Origin: a virus
Direction: 5' to 3' (one strand)
IMG/VR virus record: IMGVR_UViG_3300021962_000490
Location: 1 to 28,705 of that record
Length of the DNA: 28,705 nt
Of this stretch, positions 9,031 to 14,201 are shown in pieces. Every line of letters begins with the position of its first letter. The first letter of the stretch is position 1. Both the position numbers and the translations under genes were made by a program. The notes under the pieces were generated by a model. The model was not told the origin of the DNA. It saw only the letters and a program-made list of their open reading frames with translations, and did not search any database.

Positions 9031-9372
9031 ATGCCAGCTGGTTACCAAGAATTATTTCTAGAACAAGGTTCAAACTTTAGTACATCCATTACATTGGATC
9101 AAGCCGATGGTTCACCTTTTACCCTAACTGGTAGCCAAGTAAAAGCTGCCATGAAAAAGTCATACTATTCTAGTAGCACAACCGCAAATTTTGTAATAAC
9201 AGTTAATGATCCAACTGAAGGTATTCTAATATTATCTTTACCGTATGCAAATACGGCAAATATTTCTGCTGGTCGTTATGTGTATGATGTGGTTATCAAA
9301 GATTCTTCAAACACAGTGATACGTGTTTTAGAAGGAGTTGTGAACGTTTTACCTCAAGTTACAGTATTTTAA
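9031..9372 (+). CDS. Small beta-sandwich virion protein, 113 aa
   Basis: First gene behind the TATAAATA promoter, with a strong AAAAGGGG ribosome site 7 nt before the ATG. The sequence reads as an all-beta domain: an N-terminal LEQGSNFSTSITL strand pair, then FTLTGSQVKAAMKK, an ILILSLP strand, and a closing RYVYDVVI and VLEGVVNVLP. This order (GSxF, TLTG, AxMKK, G-RYVYDV, EG-x-V) is one I recall in small structural proteins of tailed phages and in N-terminal domains of some baseplate upper proteins (BppU-like). I cannot tell which applies. There is no catalytic motif. It is probably a virion component or adaptor for the fibres that follow. Confidence 0.7.
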   Translation: MPAGYQELFLEQGSNFSTSITLDQADGSPFTLTGSQVKAAMKKSYYSSSTTANFVITVNDPTEGILILSLPYANTANISAGRYVYDVVIKDSSNTVIRVLEGVVNVLPQVTVF

Positions 9373-9381
9373 AGGAATAAC

Positions 9382-9915
9382 ATGCCGACCGTAACTGTTA
9401 GACAACCTGCAACCGTAAAAGTTAGAGTTGAAGGTCAGAGAACTAAAGTCCAGACGTTATCCTATGGTACAAAGACACTTAGGAGTTTAACTGACCTTTC
9501 TTTGGAAGGCGCAAACACTGGTGATGTAATTGTCTATAACTCACAAACCAAAACATTTTCTGCCAGGGGCCTTGGTACCGACACTCCTGTACACGGAAAT
9601 CTATTACCAACATCTTCCAGAGCGTTTGACCTTGGTAGTAGAACAAATAAATTCCGAAGTCTATATCTAAGTGGTAACACAATTGACTTGGACGGAACAC
9701 AGATCAAAGCTGAAGCGACAACTGGTGCAATTTCATTTGCAGCTGCACCAACAGACATTAATCCTAACCCGATTGCGATTGTGGTATCACCGGTTGGTGG
9801 TTTTGCGCCTGTTCAAACAGTTGGTGGTGTAATTTCAGATGCAGCAATTCAGGCCGCAGTAGCAAACTCAGTAACTTATTTGGCTTTCCAAGGTGCTGAT
9901 TCAGGGTTCTTCTAA
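9382..9915 (+). CDS. Fibre-like structural protein, 177 aa, with SRAFDLGSRTNKFRSLYLSG motif
   Basis: Starts at an ATG with an AAAGGA site 10 nt after the previous stop. After a short basic N-terminal part (VTVRQPATVKVRVEGQ) and an ANTGDVIVYNS strand, it carries the FDLGS-TNKFRSLYLSGNTI motif at about residues 81-100. That motif recurs in tail-fibre and fibre-tip proteins of T4-like cyanophages and other tailed phages. The C-terminal third is Ala/Val-rich and ends GADSGFF, a weak form of the DGGxF ending of the next genes. The next ATG follows its stop codon directly, so the two are probably translationally coupled. The fibre family is likely; the position in the virion is unknown. Confidence 0.75.
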   Translation: MPTVTVRQPATVKVRVEGQRTKVQTLSYGTKTLRSLTDLSLEGANTGDVIVYNSQTKTFSARGLGTDTPVHGNLLPTSSRAFDLGSRTNKFRSLYLSGNTIDLDGTQIKAEATTGAISFAAAPTDINPNPIAIVVSPVGGFAPVQTVGGVISDAAIQAAVANSVTYLAFQGADSGFF

Positions 9916-10152
9916 ATGGCATCTAATACAACAATACAGATTCTCCGTTCATATGCGAACACGGCACCTGGCAATCTAGCAGACGGAGAATTAGCTTACT
10001 CTTTTCTTTCCAATACACTTTTTATTGGTAGTTCCACATTAAATGTGGAAAGTCAATTGTGGACCAACAATATAATTAGCATTGGTGGATCAGAATATAT
10101 TAGTAATACTATTTTAAATACGGTTAGCGATTTTGACGGTGGCACATTTTAA
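9916..10152 (+). CDS. Miniature fibre-anchor protein, 78 aa, with DGGTF C-terminus
   Basis: The ATG directly follows the previous stop. Residues 4-38 (TTIQILRSYANTAPGNLADG, then ELAYSFLSNTLFIG) are a clear paralog of the N-terminus of the next gene, the 635-aa fibre. The pattern resembles the N-terminal beta domain seen in many phage fibres and in the major tropism determinant family. Where the large fibre continues into a long shaft, this protein has only about 30 further residues and stops at FDGGTF. It thus looks like an anchor plus a C-terminal tag with no body. It could be a cap, a connector or the remnant of a fibre. The ORF is clean, with an intact start and stop, and its stop overlaps the late promoter of the next gene. 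Confidence 0.75.
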   Translation: MASNTTIQILRSYANTAPGNLADGELAYSFLSNTLFIGSSTLNVESQLWTNNIISIGGSEYISNTILNTVSDFDGGTF

Positions 10153-10158
10153 TAAATA
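10151..10158 (+). promoter_or_regulatory. T4-type late promoter box AATAAATA
   Basis: Matches the N-ATAAATA late promoter form reported for T4-like phages. It overlaps the stop codon of the upstream gene and lies 43 nt before the ATG at 10202. The predicted leader is about 38 nt, the longest of the five late leaders here, and contains a 12-bp palindrome at 10166-10177 and the ribosome site AAAAAGGA at 10187-10194. Confidence 0.7.
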
Positions 10159-10165
10159 GATCATA

Positions 10166-10177
10166 GGATTTAAATCC
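10166..10177. repeat. 12-bp perfect palindrome in the leader of the 635-aa fibre gene
   Basis: GGATTTAAATCC is its own reverse complement. It lies between the late promoter box and the ribosome site. As RNA it would make only a short hairpin with no room for a loop unless partly opened; as DNA it could be an operator-like site. The function is unproven. Confidence 0.35.
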
Positions 10178-10201
10178 ATTTAACATAAAAAGGATAACAA
10201 C

Positions 10202-12109
10202 ATGTCAGGCGCAAATACAACACTAAGAATTAGACGTTCCCTTACCACAGGCGTACCAGCCAGTCTACAAGCAGGTGAATTAGCATATTCATATCAATCC
10301 AATACCATGTTCATTGGTTCGCCTGCTGGTACAGGTGTTGTTAATATTGGTGGGCAATACTACACATCAACAATTGATGCTGCATCCAGTGCAAATGGTA
10401 GTAACACACTTGTTAAGCGTGACATAAATGGTAACATTGCTGTTGGTTATCTTACTGCCGCAGGTATTGATGTAACAAGCATCACAGGTAACGCCAATTC
10501 TGCAACGCAATTCCAAACAGACAGATATATTGATGTTACTGGTGGTGACATTACTGCATCTGCACAGTTGTTCAATGGTACTGCAAATGCAACATTAAGC
10601 GCAGCACTGAATTCAATTGGTGGACTTACTGCTGGTACATATGGTGGCACAACAGTCATACCTATCATTCAAGTAGCTGCAAACGGTCGTGTTATGACCA
10701 TTGCCAATTCGGCAACCATTTCTACATCATTGAATTTTGCTGGCGATACAGGCACTGATGCAATTGACCTAGTTACCGATACACTAACATTCACTGGTGG
10801 TGCAGGTATTACATCAACAGTTGGTACAAATTCTGTAACCTTTGATGTTGATAACACGGTTGTTCGTGCAAATACACCTAATTTAAGACAAACAATTGAT
10901 GGTGATATTATCATCAGTGGTAACTTGGCCATCTTAGGTACATCTACAACATACAACGTTGAAACACTTACTGTCGAAGACTCGTTGATTGCACTTGGTA
11001 AAAACAATGCATCAGATGCAGTCGATATTGGTTTCTACGGCCACTACAACAATGGTGCAGACCGCCATGCAGGTTTGATGCGTCATGCTGGTGATGGTTT
11101 CTTCTATTTGTTTGACAATTACAACATAGAACCAACAGGTAACGTTATCAATGTTGCAGATGGAAGCTTCCGCCAAGCAAACTTGAAATCTAATTTGATT
11201 TCACAATGGGCAAATGCAGCAGTATTGCAAGTTGGTACATTGAATGTTGCTGGTGCAACAACACTTAAATCACTATCATTAACAGATGACTTGACAGTAT
11301 CCAACGGTGGTACTGGTGCAAGTTCATTCACTGCTGGTGGTATTGTTATTGGTGATGGCACAGATTCACTAAAAGTGCTTGCTAACAGTTCATTCGTTGC
11401 AACGCAAAGTGGACCAACAACAGGTACACAAAACAATACCATTACATCAGTAACAGTAGATGCATATGGTAGATTCACTGCGGCCACATTCAATCAAATT
11501 GCTGGTCTAACAGTCGGCCAAGGTGGTACAGGTAAATCTACTTTTGCTTCAGGTAAAGTTGTTATTGGTAATGGTACAGATGCTCTAGTAGAACTTGCAA
11601 ACGTTACCTATACACTGACTGGTTCATTAAGTGCATCTAAAACAATCACATCGTTGACTGTAGATGAATATGGTCGTGTATCAGCAGCAACTGCCGCAGA
11701 CATTTCTGGTCTAACAGTTACACAAGGCGGTACTGGTGTATCGACATTCACTAGTGGCCTGATGTTGATTGGTAATGGCTCTGGTGCAATTCAATCAATC
11801 GCTAATGCTGGTTATTCATTAACAGGCACATTGGGTGCTGCAAAAACAATCACTTCATTGACTGTTGATGCTTATGGTCGTGTAACAGCAGCAACTGCGG
11901 CAGACATTTCTGGTTTGACTGTTGCTCAAGGTGGTACAGGTGCCGCAACATTCACCGCAAAAGGTATCGTATACGGTGATGGAACAAATGCATTGGCTGT
12001 TACAGCTGCATCCGGTTCATCAGACCAAACATGGTCTAATCAAATTCTTACAGTCACAGATGCAGGTGTACCAGTGTGGTCATCAGCAATAGACGGAGGA
12101 CAATTCTAA
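10202..12109 (+). CDS. Tail fibre, 635 aa, with GGTG repeats and DGGQF C-terminus
   Basis: ATG with ribosome site AAAAAGGA 7 nt upstream, behind its own late promoter. Domains in order: N-terminal anchor (4-45, GELAYSYQSNTMFIG), paralogous to the 78-aa neighbour; a beta region; a conserved block at about 236-335 with SGNLAILGT, VEDSLIALGKNN and DIGFYGHYNNG, also present in the 892-aa fibre downstream; then four tandem repeats starting at residues 364, 436, 504 and 572, each with LTVxxGGTGxxTF and SLTVDAYGRVTAAT. The GGTG and YGRV motifs are common in tail fibres of tailed phages. It ends with PVWSSAIDGGQF, sharing the DGGxF ending with its neighbours. There is no S74 or other self-chaperone. 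It is probably a trimeric fibre used in attachment. Confidence 0.85.
   Translation: MSGANTTLRIRRSLTTGVPASLQAGELAYSYQSNTMFIGSPAGTGVVNIGGQYYTSTIDAASSANGSNTLVKRDINGNIAVGYLTAAGIDVTSITGNANSATQFQTDRYIDVTGGDITASAQLFNGTANATLSAALNSIGGLTAGTYGGTTVIPIIQVAANGRVMTIANSATISTSLNFAGDTGTDAIDLVTDTLTFTGGAGITSTVGTNSVTFDVDNTVVRANTPNLRQTIDGDIIISGNLAILGTSTTYNVETLTVEDSLIALGKNNASDAVDIGFYGHYNNGADRHAGLMRHAGDGFFYLFDNYNIEPTGNVINVADGSFRQANLKSNLISQWANAAVLQVGTLNVAGATTLKSLSLTDDLTVSNGGTGASSFTAGGIVIGDGTDSLKVLANSSFVATQSGPTTGTQNNTITSVTVDAYGRFTAATFNQIAGLTVGQGGTGKSTFASGKVVIGNGTDALVELANVTYTLTGSLSASKTITSLTVDEYGRVSAATAADISGLTVTQGGTGVSTFTSGLMLIGNGSGAIQSIANAGYSLTGTLGAAKTITSLTVDAYGRVTAATAADISGLTVAQGGTGAATFTAKGIVYGDGTNALAVTAASGSSDQTWSNQILTVTDAGVPVWSSAIDGGQF
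11291..12000 (+). repeat. Four GGTG fibre repeats (72, 68 and 68 codons apart)
   Basis: Unit starts are at 11291, 11507, 11711 and 11915. Each codes for LTVxQGGTGxxTFxxG followed by a GNGT-like turn. The first three also carry a TITS-LTVD-YGR-T strand set, and the last is cut short before the C-terminal tail. Codons differ between units, so the array is older than the shaft repeat at 2848. Confidence 0.85.
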
Positions 12110-12154
12110 GCTGACTATATAATGTAATAGATTTTTTTATGATAGGAGTTTGAA

Positions 12155-12910
12155 ATGGCAAATGAGAAGTATTTAAATTATTATGTTGAGACTTTGACAA
12201 GCACAATGACAGATTGTGTTATTCGAAATATCTCAATGCAAGCGAATGCGAAAATAACTGATGATGTTGTAAAAGAACAGTCGGAAAAGATTGATGCGTT
12301 AGTAAAATCAAATCTTGAGTTGCAACAAACAATTCAAGAATTGAAACAAAACGGCGAATCAAATCAAAGTAAGGCTGTTCAAGAATTGGAAAATAAATTA
12401 TCTGAAAGTGAAAAACTTGTAACAAAATTAGGTAACGATGTTAACGAATTGAAAAGTAAACATCAAACCGAAATTGATGAATTGATTACTAAATTTCGTG
12501 ACTATGATAGTGTTAAGAATCAAGCTGGGCATGTGGAAACATTTAAAGGTGAATTGGTTAGAGCAAGAGAAGAAACTAATAGGGTTCGTTCAGAACTTGA
12601 AAATAGAATCAACTCTCTTGCATCTGAAAATAATGGAAAAATTAATACATTAACGGAACAGAATGAAAAGACTGTTGCGGCATTATTAAAACAAAATGAA
12701 GATGCTGTTAACAATTTGATTCAGAAACATGAAACTGAAAAAAGTGAATACAACAACAAGATAGACGAATTACTTGCTAAAATTGATTACTTACAACTAC
12801 CTCCTTCCAAAAGAAAAAAAATTGATGAGCTAAATAAAGAAGTGGTACCAACAACCCTAACAGGTTTAATTGGTACTGATGGCCCAATCAAGGATGGCGG
12901 AACGTTTTAA
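12155..12910 (+). CDS. Coiled-coil virion-associated protein, 251 aa, with KDGGTF C-terminus
   Basis: ATG with a strong TAGGAG site at 12143-12148. The N-terminal 36 residues (KYLNYYVETLTSTMTDCVIR, then NISMQANAKI) are followed by a long charged coiled coil from about 38 to 215, rich in Glu, Lys, Asn and Leu. Near the end is a conserved-looking YLQLPPSKRKKIDELN, then a Thr/Gly tail ending DGPIKDGGTF. I recall a family with this exact plan (N-terminal TSTMTD-VIRN-SMQANAKI, SYDSVKNQ-like core, YLQL-P-KRKK) in T4-like cyanophages, annotated only as hypothetical or structural. It contrasts with the Ser/Thr/Ala fibres around it but shares their C-terminal tag. A bridging, length-measuring or assembly role is possible; none is shown. 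Confidence 0.8.
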   Translation: MANEKYLNYYVETLTSTMTDCVIRNISMQANAKITDDVVKEQSEKIDALVKSNLELQQTIQELKQNGESNQSKAVQELENKLSESEKLVTKLGNDVNELKSKHQTEIDELITKFRDYDSVKNQAGHVETFKGELVRAREETNRVRSELENRINSLASENNGKINTLTEQNEKTVAALLKQNEDAVNNLIQKHETEKSEYNNKIDELLAKIDYLQLPPSKRKKIDELNKEVVPTTLTGLIGTDGPIKDGGTF

Positions 12911-12914
12911 GTAA

Positions 12915-13844
12915 ATGTCAAATACAGCAATACGATTAAAAAAATCAGGCGTCACAGGAAACACACCAACAGGCCTGGCCAATGGTGAGTTGGCGCTTAA
13001 CTTTGCCGATGGTAAACTGTATTATAAAAACAGTCTTGGTGGAACATCATACATTTCTAACCAATTTTCTTTTGACACAATCAATGCTAATAGTTCCTTA
13101 ATATTAGCCACAAGTGGTTCAGACACATTGTCTTTTGTTGCTGGTAATAATGTAACCATCAGCACCAATACAACCACAAAAACAATCACGATTAATTCAA
13201 CATCAGGTGGTGATCCTAGCTTCGCTTTTGATAAAGCGAACGCAGCATTTAACAAAGCGAACAGCGCACTTGCTAACACTAATGGTGCCACATTTCAAGG
13301 TCAATTGAATATTACAGGAACACTTAGAGCTCTAACTCAAGGTGGAGATGAAGGTGGTGAAATATTCTTAGACAAAGCTCAAAGCAATACAACTTTGGCA
13401 GCTGGTGTAACAATTGACATTTGGCAAAATAGATTAAGATTTTTTGAAACTGGTGGTTCTGTTCGTGGTGCATATATTGACTTGTCTGCTGCAGGTGCAG
13501 GTGTTAGTAGCGATTTGTTATCTGGTGGGGGTGGTGGTACAGTAGATACTACAGCAAGAGTAAGTGCAGCTGCAGCATTCTTACAAGCTAATTCAGCCTT
13601 TATTGCAGCAAACTCCGCATACGGCGCACAAAATACCACAGGTACATACGCCAACACAGCATTTTCTTTCGCAAATGGTGCATTTATAGCTGCTAACTCA
13701 GCATCCAACTTTGCAAACAGTGCATTTGCAGCAGCCAACATTGCATACATTCATGCAAATGCGGCCTTCAATAAGGCAAATACTGGTGCAACCGCACTTG
13801 ATGTAAACGCCGATATTGTTGCATTTACAATCGCCTTTAGTTGA
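12915..13844 (+). CDS. Tail fibre with Ala-Asn heptad repeats, 309 aa
   Basis: Starts 4 nt after the previous stop. The N-terminal anchor (3-50: IRLKKSGVTGNTPTGLANG, then ELALNFADGKLYY) is the same module as in the 78-aa and 635-aa proteins and matches the common phage-fibre pattern G-E-L-A-x-N-x-A-D-G-K-L. Heptads (DKANAAFNKANSALAN) follow at about 107-122, then a compact domain at about 135-199 (GGEIFLDKA, IDIWQNRLRFFE, RGAYIDL), a Gly-rich hinge, and a second heptad run at about 222-295 (NSAF, ANxAF). The protein ends in a short hydrophobic strand (IVAFTIAFS). The 892-aa fibre downstream ends in a similar strand, and both are followed by a small paralogous protein. Probably trimeric. The ribosome site is weak; coupling to the upstream gene is likely. 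Confidence 0.82.
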   Translation: MSNTAIRLKKSGVTGNTPTGLANGELALNFADGKLYYKNSLGGTSYISNQFSFDTINANSSLILATSGSDTLSFVAGNNVTISTNTTTKTITINSTSGGDPSFAFDKANAAFNKANSALANTNGATFQGQLNITGTLRALTQGGDEGGEIFLDKAQSNTTLAAGVTIDIWQNRLRFFETGGSVRGAYIDLSAAGAGVSSDLLSGGGGGTVDTTARVSAAAAFLQANSAFIAANSAYGAQNTTGTYANTAFSFANGAFIAANSASNFANSAFAAANIAYIHANAAFNKANTGATALDVNADIVAFTIAFS

Positions 13845-13847
13845 TGA

Positions 13848-13855
13848 AATAAATA
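13848..13855 (+). promoter_or_regulatory. T4-type late promoter box AATAAATA
   Basis: Lies 3 nt after the stop of the 309-aa fibre and 18 nt before the ATG at 13874. If the start is 6 nt past the box, the leader is about 13 nt and begins with the ribosome site TAAGGA (13861-13866). It would drive the small beta protein and the 892-aa fibre. Confidence 0.75.
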
Positions 13856-13873
13856 GAGGATAAGGAAATTTAA

Positions 13874-14200
13874 ATGGCAAATACTTTCAAAAATCAACTA
13901 CAAGCAGCAGTCGGAACATCACCAACAACCATCTATACTGCTGGTTCTGGTGTGTCTACTACAGTTATTGGTATGACAATCGCAAACATACTAAACACAA
14001 CCATAACAGCCAATGTGATATTGACTTCTGGTGGATCAGACTACTATATGGTTAAGATGGCTGAGATTGAACCAGGGAATTCACTGATTACAATTGGTGG
14101 TGAACAAAAATTGGTCATGGAAGCCGCAGATGTACTTAAAGTTTCGACAAGTAATGCTTCAGCAGCCGATGTTATCGTAAGTTTATTGGAAATAACATAA
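13874..14200 (+). CDS. Small beta-type virion protein, 108 aa (paralog A)
   Basis: ATG with AAGGA at 13862-13866, directly behind a late promoter. After an N-terminal TTIYTAGSG segment it is a run of beta strands (VIGMTIANILNTTITANVIL, YYMVKMAEI, VIVSLLEIT). It aligns along its length with the gene at 16890: IGMTIANI with INSLIISNI, TANVILTS with AADITVDLF, KLVMEAADVLKV with LSIYLLEGDELRL, and final LLEIT with SFEEIS. The partial gene at 28626 starts in the same way as other members of this family that I recall from T4-like marine phages, where they are annotated as virion structural proteins. It follows a heptad-repeat fibre, as do the other two copies. It may cap or decorate the fibre. Confidence 0.8.
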   Translation: MANTFKNQLQAAVGTSPTTIYTAGSGVSTTVIGMTIANILNTTITANVILTSGGSDYYMVKMAEIEPGNSLITIGGEQKLVMEAADVLKVSTSNASAADVIVSLLEIT

Positions 14201-14201
14201 C

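Noticed and set aside
12118-12123. TATAAT as a possible host-type promoter before the 251-aa gene
   Set aside because: No acceptable -35 box lies 16-18 nt upstream, and AT-rich gaps often contain TATAAT. The box does not fit N-ATAAATA either.
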